Part shown: positions 43,697 to 52,347 of the stretch, one piece after another
Layout of the letters: each line of letters starts with the position of its first letter
How positions within the stretch are numbered: the stretch's first letter is position 1
Assembly (NCBI RefSeq): GCF_014207445.1
Contig: NZ_JACHEM010000003.1
Coordinates: 549,642-613,641, forward strand
Length of the DNA stretch: 64,000 nucleotides
From: Streptomyces candidus
Lineage (GTDB): Bacteria > Actinomycetota > Actinomycetes > Streptomycetales > Streptomycetaceae
Direction of reading: 5' to 3'
Program-made: the position numbers and the translations under genes
The notes under the pieces: model-generated
Database searches by the model: none
Seen by the model: the letters and a program-made list of their open reading frames with translations, nothing else
What the model was told of the DNA's origin: nothing

Positions 43697-44842
43697 GTGT
43701 CCCCAGTCACCGACCCGCCGCCCGCCGTCCGCCGCCCTTCCGTCGAGTCGCCGCGCGACCGCCTGCCCGTCTTCCCCTGGGACAAGCTGGAGCCGTACCG
43801 CAAGACGGCCGCGGCCCATCCCGGCGGACTCGTGGACCTCTCCGTCGGCACCCCTGTCGACCCGGTCCCGGAGCTGATCCAGAAGGCCCTCGTCGCGGCG
43901 GCGGACTCGCCCGGCTACCCGACGGTGTGGGGCACGGCCGAGCTGCGCGACGCGCTGGTGGACTGGGTACGGCGGCGGCTCGGCGCGCGGGACGCGGCGC
44001 ACGTCAACGTCCTGCCGGTCGTCGGTTCGAAGGAACTGGTGGCCTGGCTGCCCACCCAGCTCGGCCTCGGCCCCGGTGACCAGGTCGCGTACCCCCGGCT
44101 CGCCTACCCCACGTACGAGGTCGGCGCCCGCCTCGCCCGCGCGGAGGCCGTCGTCTACGACGACCCGACCACCGACCTCGACCCGGACCGCGTCAAGCTG
44201 CTCTGGCTCAACTCGCCCTCCAACCCGACCGGTCGCGTCCTCGCCAAGGACGAACTGATCCGGATCGTCCGCTGGGCACGGCAGCACGGCGTCCTCCTCG
44301 TCGCCGACGAGTGCTACCTGGAACTGGGCTGGGAGGCCGACCCCGTCTCCGTGCTCCACGAGGACGTCTGCGGCGGCAGCTTCGACGGCCTCGTCGCCGT
44401 CCACTCCCTCTCCAAGCGCTCCAACCTGGCGGGCTACCGCGCGGCCTTCGTCGCCGGCGACTCCGCCGTCCTGGGCGACCTGCTCCAGATCCGCAAGCAC
44501 GGCGGGATGATGACCGCCGCGCCGGTCCAGGCGGCCACCGTCGCGGCCCTCGGTGACGACACGCACGTGGCCGAGCAGCGCGCCCGGTACGCGGCCCGGC
44601 GCACCGCCCTGCGCGAAGCCCTCCTGGCGCACGGCTTCCGCATCGAGCACAGTGAGGCCAGCCTCTACCTGTGGGTGACCCGCGGCGAGAACTGCTGGGA
44701 CACCGTCGGCCACCTTGCGTCGCTCGGCATCCTGGTGGCGCCCGGTGACTTCTACGGGGAGGCGGGGCAGCAGTTCGTACGGGTGGCTCTCACCGCCACC
44801 GACGAGCGGGTGGCGGCGGCCGCCGCCCGGCTGACCGGCTGA
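43697..44842 (+). CDS. dapC: Succinyldiaminopimelate aminotransferase DapC
   Basis: A 381-residue fold-type I aminotransferase: 'VDLSVGTPVDPVPELIQKAL', 'LLWLNSPSNPTGRVL', 'VLLVADECYLELGW' and the PLP-lysine motif 'HSLSKRSNLAGYR'. DapC forms succinyl-LL-DAP for peptidoglycan and lysine; dapE, the next enzyme in the pathway, lies 2 kb downstream. Relatives in actinobacteria may also transaminate prephenate. GTG 43697 or ATG 43661 are both possible starts; neither has a strong ribosome site, and similarity begins near 'RLPVFPWDKLEPY'. Confidence 0.92.
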   Translation: MSPVTDPPPAVRRPSVESPRDRLPVFPWDKLEPYRKTAAAHPGGLVDLSVGTPVDPVPELIQKALVAAADSPGYPTVWGTAELRDALVDWVRRRLGARDAAHVNVLPVVGSKELVAWLPTQLGLGPGDQVAYPRLAYPTYEVGARLARAEAVVYDDPTTDLDPDRVKLLWLNSPSNPTGRVLAKDELIRIVRWARQHGVLLVADECYLELGWEADPVSVLHEDVCGGSFDGLVAVHSLSKRSNLAGYRAAFVAGDSAVLGDLLQIRKHGGMMTAAPVQAATVAALGDDTHVAEQRARYAARRTALREALLAHGFRIEHSEASLYLWVTRGENCWDTVGHLASLGILVAPGDFYGEAGQQFVRVALTATDERVAAAAARLTG

Positions 44843-44862
44843 TCCCTCCGGCCGCGGGCCTG

Positions 44863-44918
44863 CCACCACGTGGAGGGGCCCCGGGAGCGTGTGCTCCCGG
44901 GGCCCCTCCACGTGGTGG
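44863..44918. terminator. 26-bp perfect inverted repeat, bidirectional terminator
   Basis: Arms 44863-44888 and 44893-44918 pair perfectly around GTGT, between the convergent stops of dapC and the small secreted-protein gene. It has no T run on either side, as usual for Streptomyces terminators. Confidence 0.85.
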
Positions 44919-44933
44919 CGTACGAGTACCTGC

Positions 44934-45365
44934 TCAGCCGAGGGGCAGGGCCTTGACGGGCAGGTCGCCGCCGGTCGGCAGGCCGGTGGTGGGCAGGCCG
45001 CTGTCGGTCGCGGACTTGGCGGTCTCGCCGAGCACGTCACCGGCGTTGCCCGCGACGTCGCCGGCTGCCTTCTGGGCGGCCGGGGTGGCCGTCTTTCCGG
45101 CCTTGCCCACGGTCTTGCCGGCCGCCGGAACGGCCGTCTTGACGGCAGCGCCGCCGGTGTTGCCCGCCATGTTCGAAGTCTGCTGCGACGCACTGTCGAC
45201 GGTGTCTCCGAGACCCGCGCCGTCCAGCGTGCTCAGGTTGCCGAGGTTGGAGGTCGGCGGAAGGTCGACCGCGCTGGCGGAGCCGGTCGCACCGATCACG
45301 GAAGCGGCGCCTGCCGCACTGATGAGGGCGGCGCGGGCGATCCGACGAGCCAGGGGGAGGGACAT
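44934..45365 (-). CDS. Small secreted Ala/Gly-rich helical protein
   Basis: A 143-residue protein with a Sec signal peptide (about 1-32, 'RIARAALISAAGAASVIGATGSASA'). The mature part is built from repetitive helical stretches ('AAVKTAVPAAGKTVGKAGKTATPAAQKAAGDVAGNAGDVLG') without cysteines or catalytic motifs. TAAGGAG precedes ATG 45365. It could be a cell-surface or intrinsically disordered secreted protein; function unknown. It has an unusually long upstream gap for its size. Confidence 0.8.
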   Translation of the reverse strand: MSLPLARRIARAALISAAGAASVIGATGSASAVDLPPTSNLGNLSTLDGAGLGDTVDSASQQTSNMAGNTGGAAVKTAVPAAGKTVGKAGKTATPAAQKAAGDVAGNAGDVLGETAKSATDSGLPTTGLPTGGDLPVKALPLG

Positions 45366-45856
45366 GGTGCTCCTTAGCGGGAAAAGACGAGGAAACGCTG
45401 TCTGTCCGGCGATCGGACACCATGACAACCGCTCGGAGGGCGGGAGAGGTTTCGGTCGGCCAAGGTAAAGAGTTCGCAAGGCGGGGCATGATCCGGGGCG
45501 AAAAAACCGGGCAAAGGAGCCGCAGTCGCCGGGGGCCGACCAGGGGCCTGGCGGGCCCGCTTCCCTTGTGCCGCAAGGTGTTGCGGGTGTGCGACAGGAC
45601 GCCGGTGGGACGGACGCCCCGATGGCCGCTCCGAAGGCCGCCCTGCCCCTTTCGAGGGAACGGTCGGACGGGTGAGCGGTCGTTGATCGTCCGGTGACCC
45701 GGAGGTGATCCGTCCGTTATCGACCGGATGGCCGGGGTGTGAGCTTGCGGGCGGCTCTGCCGCAGGGACGGCGGCCGGGGGGCCGACCCGCTGCTGCGAC
45801 GGCGCCGGCGGGTCCCCGCCTCGCCCGCCCCGGGAGGCCCGCCCGCCGGGGCCCCG
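45366..45856. other. 491-bp intergenic region without a gene
   Basis: No coding frame resembles a protein. It must contain the promoter of the minus-strand secreted-protein gene. A run of six A residues (T on the minus strand) near 45502 stands out. I see no known riboswitch signature, although long leaders upstream of envelope genes are often regulatory. Confidence 0.5.
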
Positions 45857-46831
45857 TCAGCCGGCCGTAGTGATCCGGACCTCCGCGGAATCCGTCCCGG
45901 ACCCCGCGTTCGGCACCCGCCGCCATCCCCGGTCGCCCTGGTCCGCCCGCCACTCCTGCCCCGCGTAGGCGATCCGCGCGATCCGCAGTTCCACGGAGTG
46001 CGCCATCGCCCAGTGCGCCACCTCCCAGCCCCGCTGCGCACCGGCCCCACGGGCCCCTTCGCGCCCGTCCCCCGCCGACGCACCCGGCACCGGCACGACA
46101 ACCGTCTTCCCGGCCGCCCCGGCACCCCCGGCCGCGGGCCCCCCGGCCCCCCGTACGGCGGGCAGCACGTCCGGTCCGAAGGCCGCCGTCAGCTGCTTGC
46201 GCACCTCGGCCGGATCGCCGCCCCTCCCGTCCGTACCGCCCTGGCTCGCCTCACACGAAAGAGACGCAGGCGTGCGCCCGGTCAACGCCGAGGCCAGCAG
46301 GGCCGCGTCCGTCTCGTGCTTCGCGTACGCCTGCGGGAAGCCGCTCTTCTGCACCCGCTGCGCGGCCACCGTCAGCGGCAGCCGCGAGTAGCCGGGCACC
46401 TCGTTGAGGTGCTGGTAGAAGCGACCGGCCGAGTAGGCCGGGTCGAGGATCTGATCGGCGGTTCCCCACCCCTGCGAGGGCCGTTGCTGGAACAGGCCGA
46501 GCGAATCGCGGTCGCCGTGCTCGATGTTGCGCAGCGCGGACTCCTGGAGCGCAGTCGCCAGGGCGATGGTGACGGCGCGCTCCGGCATGCCCCGCGATGT
46601 GCCGACGGCGGAGATGACGGAGGCGTTGACGGCCTGTTCGGCCGTCAGTTCGTACCGCGCGCCGCCGCCCTGGGCACCGTCGCCACCGCGTACGACGCAA
46701 CGGGTGTTGGCCGGGCCGCCGGAGAGGAAATGCGCCGCGACGTACCCGGCCAGCGCCAGCAGGACGACGACACCCGCGACGATGCGGAGGGGACGGCCGC
46801 GAAAGGGGGAGTGAGGGGGGAGCTGGAGCAC
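45857..46831 (-). CDS. Membrane-anchored lysozyme-fold protein
   Basis: A 324-residue protein. A transmembrane anchor (about 15-35, 'PLRIVAGVVVLLALAGYVAAHFL') precedes a region like actinobacterial transglycosylase-type proteins: 'AVNASVISAVGTSRGMPERAVTIALATALQESALRNIEHGD', 'SLGLFQQRPSQGWG' and 'AYSAGRFYQHLNEVPGYSRLPLTVAAQRVQKSGFPQAYAKH'. The glutamate in 'ALQESAL' is placed like a lysozyme catalytic Glu. The C-terminus is Gly/Ala-rich and then ends in a short conserved segment. It probably acts on, or binds, cell wall. GTG 46831 is a tentative start without a good ribosome site; TTG codons lie a little upstream. Confidence 0.78.
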   Translation of the reverse strand: MLQLPPHSPFRGRPLRIVAGVVVLLALAGYVAAHFLSGGPANTRCVVRGGDGAQGGGARYELTAEQAVNASVISAVGTSRGMPERAVTIALATALQESALRNIEHGDRDSLGLFQQRPSQGWGTADQILDPAYSAGRFYQHLNEVPGYSRLPLTVAAQRVQKSGFPQAYAKHETDAALLASALTGRTPASLSCEASQGGTDGRGGDPAEVRKQLTAAFGPDVLPAVRGAGGPAAGGAGAAGKTVVVPVPGASAGDGREGARGAGAQRGWEVAHWAMAHSVELRIARIAYAGQEWRADQGDRGWRRVPNAGSGTDSAEVRITTAG

Positions 46832-46957
46832 ACAGTCACGGTACTGGAGCCCGTACAACAGTCCGCCCGCACCGGTCCCGCTTTCGCACAGGGCACCCAC
46901 CCGCGCCGGATCCCCCGTCGCCCTGCGCTCGGCCGGCCTCCGCCGTCGGCGCCCCGT

Positions 46958-46963
46958 TAGGGT
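46958..46963 (+). promoter_or_regulatory. Probable -10 element for leaderless dapE mRNA
   Basis: TAGGGT ends 7 nt before the dapE ATG (46971) and no Shine-Dalgarno is present, as for mshB, mrp and the Nudix gene in this window. Confidence 0.45.
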
Positions 46964-46970
46964 CGGACGC

Positions 46971-48050
46971 ATGACCGACGCACCGCTTGACCTCAGCCTC
47001 GACGCCGCAGCCCTGACCGCCCGGCTCGTCGACTTCCCCTCCGAGAGCGGCAACGAGAAGCCCCTCGCCGACGCCATCGAGCAGGCGCTGCGCACCCTGC
47101 CGCACCTCGAAGTCGACCGGTACGGCAACAACGTCGTCGCCCGTACGCGACTGGGGCTGGCCGAGCGCGTGATCCTCGCCGGGCACATCGACACCGTCCC
47201 GATCGCCGACAACGTCCCCTCGCGGCTCGACGACAACGGCATCCTCTGGGGCTGCGGCACCACCGACATGAAGGGCGGCGTCGCCCTTCAGCTGCGCATG
47301 GCCGCCACCGTCACCCGGCCCAACCGCGACCTCACCTTCGTCTTCTACGACAACGAGGAGGTCGCGGCGCACCTCAACGGCCTCGGCCACATCGCCGACG
47401 CCCGGCCCGACTGGCTGGAGGGCGACTTCGCCGTCCTGCTGGAGGGCACCTACGCAGAGGTGGAGGGCGGCTGCCAGGGCACTCTGCGCGTGCTCCTGCG
47501 CACCAGCGGCGAACGCGCCCACTCCGCACGCGGCTGGATGGGCTCCAACGCGATCCACAAGGCGGCGCCGATCCTGGCGGCCCTCGCCGCGTACGAGCCC
47601 AAGCGGACCGTGATCGACGGCCTGGAGTACCGGGAAGGTCTGAACGCGGTACGCGTCGAGGCGGGCGTCGCCAACAACGTCATCCCGGACGCCTGCACCG
47701 TCACCGTCAACTTCCGGTACGCCCCCGACCGTTCGCAGGCCGACGCGATCGCCCACGTACGGGAGGTCTTCGCGGACTGCGACATCGCGGAGTTCGTCGT
47801 CGACGACCACTCGGGCGCGGCCATGCCCGGCCTCTCCCACCCGGCCGCCGCGGCCTTCATGGAGGCGGTCGGCGGCAGCCCGAAGCCCAAGTTCGGCTGG
47901 ACGGACGTGGCGCGTTTCAGCGCGCTCGGCATCCCGGCCGTCAACTACGGCCCCGGCGACCCGATCTTCGCCCACAAGCGGGACGAGCACGTCGAAGTGG
48001 CGAAGATCCACCACTGCGAGGAGCGACTCCACGCCTGGCTGACAACCTGA
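46971..48050 (+). CDS. dapE: Succinyl-diaminopimelate desuccinylase DapE
   Basis: A 359-residue M20-family metallopeptidase-like enzyme. Metal and catalytic motifs are 'LAGHIDTVPI' (H and D), 'GCGTTDMKGGVAL' (bridging D), 'FYDNEEVA' (catalytic E, metal E) and 'GARAHSAR'-type 'GERAHSARGWMG' in the lid domain. It hydrolyses succinyl-LL-DAP to LL-DAP, one step after DapC. The actinobacterial DapE length and 'KFGWTDVARFSALGIPAVNYGPGDP' near the C-terminus fit. Confidence 0.95.
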   Translation: MTDAPLDLSLDAAALTARLVDFPSESGNEKPLADAIEQALRTLPHLEVDRYGNNVVARTRLGLAERVILAGHIDTVPIADNVPSRLDDNGILWGCGTTDMKGGVALQLRMAATVTRPNRDLTFVFYDNEEVAAHLNGLGHIADARPDWLEGDFAVLLEGTYAEVEGGCQGTLRVLLRTSGERAHSARGWMGSNAIHKAAPILAALAAYEPKRTVIDGLEYREGLNAVRVEAGVANNVIPDACTVTVNFRYAPDRSQADAIAHVREVFADCDIAEFVVDDHSGAAMPGLSHPAAAAFMEAVGGSPKPKFGWTDVARFSALGIPAVNYGPGDPIFAHKRDEHVEVAKIHHCEERLHAWLTT

Positions 48051-48131
48051 ATTTCACCGTTCGTCACATCTGTGGACCTAATCTGACCGAACAATGCACG
48101 CCACCGTGCACCGCAGCGGAGGGAGTACGGC

Positions 48132-48971
48132 ATGACGCATCCCGAAGAGGGACGGACGCCCGAGGAAGTGACGCCGGACGGGCGGACGCCGGACCGAGGG
48201 CCGGCCGGGGGACGACCGGCCGACGACCGGTCGCCGCACGGCCGCGCGCCCGAGGAGCAGCGCCTCGGTCCGGTGCTGCGCCGCCGGGACCAGGTCCAGC
48301 CCGGCACCACCGACCAGCGTCTCCTCGACACCGAGGGCGACTCCGAGTGGGTGCACACCGACCCGTGGCGGGTCATGCGGATCCAGTCGGAATTCGTCGA
48401 GGGATTCGGTGCGCTGGCCGAACTGCCCGACGCGATCAGCGTGTTCGGCTCGGCCCGCACCCCCGCCGGCACCCCGGAGTACGAATCGGGCGTACAGATC
48501 GGCCGCGCACTCGTCGAAGCGGGCTTCGCGGTGATCACCGGCGGCGGTCCGGGCGCCATGGAAGCGGCGAACAAGGGTGCGCGCGAGGCGAACGGCGTCT
48601 CCGTCGGCCTCGGCATCGAGCTGCCCTTCGAGCAGGGACTCAACGCGCACGTCGACATCGGGGTCAACTTCCGCTACTTCTTCGTGCGCAAGACGATGTT
48701 CGTGAAGTACGCGCAGGGCTTCGTGGTCCTGCCCGGCGGCCTCGGCACGCTCGACGAGCTCTTCGAGGCGCTCACGCTGGTCCAGACGCAGAAGGTGACG
48801 CGCTTCCCGATCGTCCTCTTCGGTACGGAGTACTGGAGCGGCCTGGTCGACTGGCTGCGCGACACGGTCGTGGCCCAGGGCAAGGCCTCCGCCAAGGACC
48901 TCCTCCTCTTCCACGTCACGGACGACGTGGAGGAAGCGGTCGCCCTGGTCACCAAAGAAACAGGAAAGTAA
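48132..48971 (+). CDS. LOG-family (TIGR00730) Rossmann-fold protein
   Basis: A 279-residue protein. An Arg/Pro/Glu-rich N-terminus of about 55 residues precedes a lysine-decarboxylase-like/LOG domain: 'ISVFGSARTPAGTPEYE', 'VITGGGPGAMEAANKGAREANG' and the signature 'VLPGGLGTLDELFEALTLVQ' (PGGxGTxxE). LOG proteins are cytokinin riboside-monophosphate phosphoribohydrolases; bacterial relatives may salvage or degrade nucleotides. GGAGGGAGTACGGC precedes ATG 48132. The position between dapE and the folP2-type gene is conserved in mycobacteria. Confidence 0.93.
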   Translation: MTHPEEGRTPEEVTPDGRTPDRGPAGGRPADDRSPHGRAPEEQRLGPVLRRRDQVQPGTTDQRLLDTEGDSEWVHTDPWRVMRIQSEFVEGFGALAELPDAISVFGSARTPAGTPEYESGVQIGRALVEAGFAVITGGGPGAMEAANKGAREANGVSVGLGIELPFEQGLNAHVDIGVNFRYFFVRKTMFVKYAQGFVVLPGGLGTLDELFEALTLVQTQKVTRFPIVLFGTEYWSGLVDWLRDTVVAQGKASAKDLLLFHVTDDVEEAVALVTKETGK

Positions 48972-49021
48972 CCGGCCCACCCCCCGGCAGCCCCCCTCGG
49001 CGGCGGGGCCGCGCGCCTTAG

Positions 49022-49123
49022 CCCCTTGGGCGGCGGGGCCCGCCCGCCGGGGGGCGCGGGGGTACCCCTGCACGAGCGAAGCCGAGTGCTTGGGGGAGGG
49101 CGGGCAAGGGGGCGGCCCCCACC
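49022..49123 (-). repeat. Dispersed intergenic repeat, full copy
   Basis: The 63-bp core 49052-49114 matches the reverse complement of 58322-58384 with two mismatches. Its centre is a palindromic block (AAGCACTCGGCTTCGCTCGTGC on the minus strand) flanked by C/G-run modules. It lies between the convergent LOG and folP2-type genes, so it may also act as a terminator. Confidence 0.85.
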
Positions 49124-49178
49124 GGACGTCGCCCCCCCGCCCGCCCCAGCCTCGTCGCACCCGCCCCGCACCCCGCCC

Positions 49179-50039
49179 CTACGCCAACCCCCTCCGCGCC
49201 ACCGCCGGCGCCCGCCACCCCGCGATCGACGCCACCATCTCCAGCACCTGCCGCGTCTCCGCCACCTCGTGCACCCGGTACACCTGCGCCCCCAGCCACG
49301 CCGATACCGCCGTCGTCGCCAACGTCCCGATGACCCGCTCCTTGACCGGCCGGTCCAGCGTCTCCCCGACGAAGTCCTTGTTGGAGAGCGAGACCAGCAC
49401 CGGCCACCCCGTCGCCGCCATCTCCCCGAGCCGCCGCGTCGCCTCCAGGCTGTGCCGGGTGTTCTTCCCGAAGTCGTGGCCGGGATCGATCATGATCGCG
49501 TCCCGTCGCACGCCGAGCGAGACCGCCCGCTCGGCGAGCCCGACGGTCACGTCGAGGATGTCGGCCATGACGTCCTCGTACTCCCGCCGGTGCGGCCGGG
49601 TCCGCGGCTCCGCGCCGCCCGCGTGCGTGCACACCAGTCCCACGTCGTACCGCGCCGCGACCTCCGCCAGTTTCGGATCGACCCCGCCCCACGCGTCGTT
49701 GAGCAGGTCCGCGCCCGCCTCGCAGACCGCCGCGCCGACCTCGTGACGCCAGGTGTCCACACTGATGACGACATCCGGGTACCGCGCCCGCACCTCCGCG
49801 ACGAAACCGACCGTGCGCCGCGCCTCCTCCTCGGCACTCACCTCTTCGCCGGGGCCCGCCTTGACCCCGCCGATGTCGATGACGGCCGCCCCGTCCGCCA
49901 CGGCCTGCTCCACGCGGGCCAGCGCGGGCTCGTCGCGGAAGGTGGCCCCCTGGTCGTAGAAGGAGTCCGGGGTGCGGTTCACGATCGCCATGATCACCGG
50001 CTCGTGGGTCTCGAAAACACGCCGTCCCAGCCGCAGCAT
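49179..50039 (-). CDS. folP2: Dihydropteroate synthase-like protein, FolP2 type
   Basis: A 286-residue DHPS-fold protein: 'PVIMAIVNRTPDSFYDQG' (pterin loop 1), 'VIDIGGVKAGPG' (instead of the usual DIGGEST), 'VISVDTWRHEV' (DTxR), 'LLNDAWGG', 'MIDPGHDFGKN' and 'VSLSNKDFVG' (normally SRKxFIG). The changes at substrate-binding positions resemble mycobacterial FolP2, which sits in the same gene order and is reported to lack DHPS activity. It is therefore probably not the main folate enzyme. ATG 50039 is chosen because AGGAGG precedes it; the longer GTG start would include that site. Confidence 0.9.
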   Translation of the reverse strand: MLRLGRRVFETHEPVIMAIVNRTPDSFYDQGATFRDEPALARVEQAVADGAAVIDIGGVKAGPGEEVSAEEEARRTVGFVAEVRARYPDVVISVDTWRHEVGAAVCEAGADLLNDAWGGVDPKLAEVAARYDVGLVCTHAGGAEPRTRPHRREYEDVMADILDVTVGLAERAVSLGVRRDAIMIDPGHDFGKNTRHSLEATRRLGEMAATGWPVLVSLSNKDFVGETLDRPVKERVIGTLATTAVSAWLGAQVYRVHEVAETRQVLEMVASIAGWRAPAVARRGLA

Positions 50040-50192
50040 CTGCTGATTCCTCCTCGTCACGGACCCCTGCCGGACCTTTCACGGTCCCCTGCCGGTCCTC
50101 CGGCGGACCGTCTGCGACCTTAGCTGTCACACCCGCATGGCACGATCAGGGCCAGTAGGTTTGTGTCCGAGTGCGCGCCCCGGGAGACGCTC

Positions 50193-50876
50193 GTGTTGAT
50201 GTTCTTTTTCTTGCTCTTGGCGATGGTGGTGGTCGTCGCCGCGGTGACGCTCGCCGTCGTCGGGGGCGGTGACGAGGGAACCCTCCCGGAGGCCGGCCCC
50301 GACCACCTGACGGATCCGCTGCCGCTGACCCGCCCGGTGGGCCGCGCCGACATCGAGGCGCTGCGCCTGCCGCTGGCGCCCCGCGGCTACCGGATGGCCG
50401 ACGTGGACGACGTACTGGGCCGCGTGGGCGCCGAACTCGCGGAACGGGACGCCCGTATCGCCGAACTGGAGGCGGCCCTCGCCGGGGCCGGTACGAGGAC
50501 GGCCCACGACGACCGGACCGCCCTCCCGGCCGACCCGGCCCCTCGCTCCTGGGCCGCGCCCCGTCCCCTGTGGGAACCGACCGCGCCGACCCGCTCCGCC
50601 GGCGAACCGGACGAGCCCACTCCGGCCTTCGAGGCACCGGCTGCGCCCACTCCTGCCTCGACCGCACCAACCGTTCCCGGCCCGGACGCCCCCGCCCCCG
50701 CCGGCCCGGCCACCGAGCGACCCGCCAGGGACGGGGAGGAGCCGCCGTCCGCGTCCGGCCCAGGAGGCCGGCTCGGTCACGAGACCGGGGGGCACGGGCT
50801 TCCCGACGACGCACCGTCCCCCGAGGACGCGCCGCGTCCCGGCACGGGCAGTGCCCAGGAGGGCCCCGGACGATGA
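50193..50876 (+). CDS. Membrane-anchored DivIVA-domain protein
   Basis: A 227-residue protein. A hydrophobic N-terminus ('FFFLLLAMVVVVAAVTLAVV') is followed by a short DivIVA-type segment ('ALRLPLAPRGYRMADVDDVLGRVGAELAERDARIAELEAAL', about 60-105) with coiled coil, then a Pro/Ala-rich tail. It may help polar or septal localisation. GTG 50193 is set by GGGAG. The stop overlaps the tag start (ATGA), and the mycobacterial equivalent also lies before tag. Confidence 0.85.
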   Translation: MLMFFFLLLAMVVVVAAVTLAVVGGGDEGTLPEAGPDHLTDPLPLTRPVGRADIEALRLPLAPRGYRMADVDDVLGRVGAELAERDARIAELEAALAGAGTRTAHDDRTALPADPAPRSWAAPRPLWEPTAPTRSAGEPDEPTPAFEAPAAPTPASTAPTVPGPDAPAPAGPATERPARDGEEPPSASGPGGRLGHETGGHGLPDDAPSPEDAPRPGTGSAQEGPGR

Positions 50877-51469
50877 CCGACGCTCCCGGTTCCGCCGTCC
50901 CCGGTCCCGACGGCGCTCTGCGTTGCCCGTGGGGGACCACCACCGAGGACTACACGGCCTACCACGACACGGAATGGGGCCGTCCGGTCCACGGGGACGA
51001 CGCGCTGTACGAGCGGCTCTGCCTGGAGGCGTTCCAGTCCGGACTGTCCTGGCTGACGATCCTGCGCCGCCGGGAGGGCTTCCGTACCGCCTTCGCGGGG
51101 TTCGTGATCGCCGAGGTGGCGGCCTTCACCGAGGCGGACGCGGCCCGGCTGCTCGCCGACCCCGGCATCATCCGCAACCGCGCCAAGATCGAGGCCACCC
51201 TCGCCAACGCGAGGGTCCTCGCCGAGTGGCCGCAGGGTGAACTCGACCGTCTGATCTGGTCGTACGCCCCCGACCCTGCGGTCCGCCCCGTACCCCGGAC
51301 GCTCGGGGACGTACCCGCCGTCACCCCGGAGTCGTCCGCCCTGGCCAAGGACCTCAAGAAGCGCGGCATCCGCTTCGTCGGCCCCACCACGGCGTACGCC
51401 CTGATGCAGGCCTGCGGCCTCGTCGACGACCACCTCGCGGACTGCGTCGCCCGGGGCGCCGGCCGGTAG
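50873..51469 (+). CDS. tag: DNA-3-methyladenine glycosylase I
   Basis: A 198-residue Tag protein. Zinc ligands match the E. coli enzyme: C18 in 'RCPWG', H31 in 'YHDTEWG', and H187 and C191 in 'DDHLADC'. E51 in 'CLEAFQSGLSW' equals the base-binding glutamate. It excises N3-methyladenine in base-excision repair. Translation is coupled to the DivIVA-domain gene by a 4-bp overlap. Confidence 0.96.
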   Translation: MTDAPGSAVPGPDGALRCPWGTTTEDYTAYHDTEWGRPVHGDDALYERLCLEAFQSGLSWLTILRRREGFRTAFAGFVIAEVAAFTEADAARLLADPGIIRNRAKIEATLANARVLAEWPQGELDRLIWSYAPDPAVRPVPRTLGDVPAVTPESSALAKDLKKRGIRFVGPTTAYALMQACGLVDDHLADCVARGAGR

Positions 51470-51502
51470 AGGGGCGGTTTCACCGGCCGGGGCCTGCGGA
51501 CC

Positions 51503-51534
51503 GCCGGCCGGAGGGCCGGCCGGTCACCGGCCGG
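51503..51534. terminator. Bidirectional hairpins between tag and the enoyl-CoA hydratase gene
   Basis: GCCGGCC (51503-51509) pairs with 51514-51520 around GGAG; an overlapping 8-bp pair (51516-51523 with 51527-51534) competes with it. The position is between convergent stops. Confidence 0.55.
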
Positions 51535-51546
51535 AGGACCCGCGGG

Positions 51547-52347
51547 TCAGCGGCCCAGGTACTTCGGCCGGGCCTTGTCGACGAAGGCCTGCACGGCGAT
51601 GGAGTGGTCCTCGGAGGCACCCGCCCGGGTCTGCACCTCGTCCTCCTTCTCCAGCGTCTCGCGCAACGAGTGCTCGGTCCCGTACGCCAGGGACTCCTTG
51701 ATCGCCGCGTAGGCGACCGTCGGGCCCTCCGCCAGCGCGCGGGCGACGGCCGTGGCCTCGGCGGCGAGCGCGGCGGCCGGCACCACGCGCTGGGCGATGC
51801 CGAACTCGAACGCCTCCTGCGCGGTGATCGAGCGAGGGAAGAGCAGCAGGTCGGCGGCCCGGCCGTGGCCGATCAGGCGCGGCAGCGTCCAGGACACGCC
51901 CGAGTCGGCGGTGAGTGCGACGCCGGCGAAGGAGGTGTTGAAAGCGGCGGTGTCGGCGACAATCCGGTAGTCGGCGGCCAGCGCGAACCCGAAACCGGCC
52001 CCGGCCGCGACCCCGTTGACCCCTGCCACGACCGGCTTCGGCATCTCCGTCAGCGCCCGTACGACCGGGTTGTAGTGCTCCCGCACGGTGCTCATCGTCC
52101 GTCCGGTGCCGTTCTCCCGGTCCGCGGCGAGCAGGGTGATGTGCTCCTTGAGGTCCTGGCCGACGCAGAACGCCCGGCCGGTTGCGGTCAGCAGTACCGC
52201 CCGTACGGCCGCATCGGTGGCCGCGGCCTGAACCGCCTCCCGGAGGGCGACCTTGGCCTCGGTGTTCATCGCGTTCATGGCGTCGGGACGATTGAGCGTG
52301 ATCGTCGCGAGCCCGTCGGTCACCTCGTAGAGCACGGTGTCGGCCAT
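51547..52347 (-). CDS. Enoyl-CoA hydratase/isomerase family protein
   Basis: A 266-residue crotonase-fold protein. CoA and oxyanion-hole features are 'AFCVGQDLKEH' and 'KPVVAGVNGVAAGAGFGFALAADYRIV'; catalytic acidic positions lie in 'FAGVALTADSGVSWTLPRLIG', where the usual Glu-Glu pair of true hydratases is partly replaced (Thr-Ala-Asp-Ser). It may be an isomerase or a PaaG-type enzyme instead. ATG 52347 follows GAGGGGACC. It is divergent from the DUF3117 gene. Confidence 0.92.
   Translation of the reverse strand: MADTVLYEVTDGLATITLNRPDAMNAMNTEAKVALREAVQAAATDAAVRAVLLTATGRAFCVGQDLKEHITLLAADRENGTGRTMSTVREHYNPVVRALTEMPKPVVAGVNGVAAGAGFGFALAADYRIVADTAAFNTSFAGVALTADSGVSWTLPRLIGHGRAADLLLFPRSITAQEAFEFGIAQRVVPAAALAAEATAVARALAEGPTVAYAAIKESLAYGTEHSLRETLEKEDEVQTRAGASEDHSIAVQAFVDKARPKYLGR

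Noticed and set aside
45366..45856. A c-di-AMP (ydaO-type) riboswitch upstream of the secreted protein
   Set aside because: Long leaders before wall-related genes made me look, but I could not find the conserved motif sequences.
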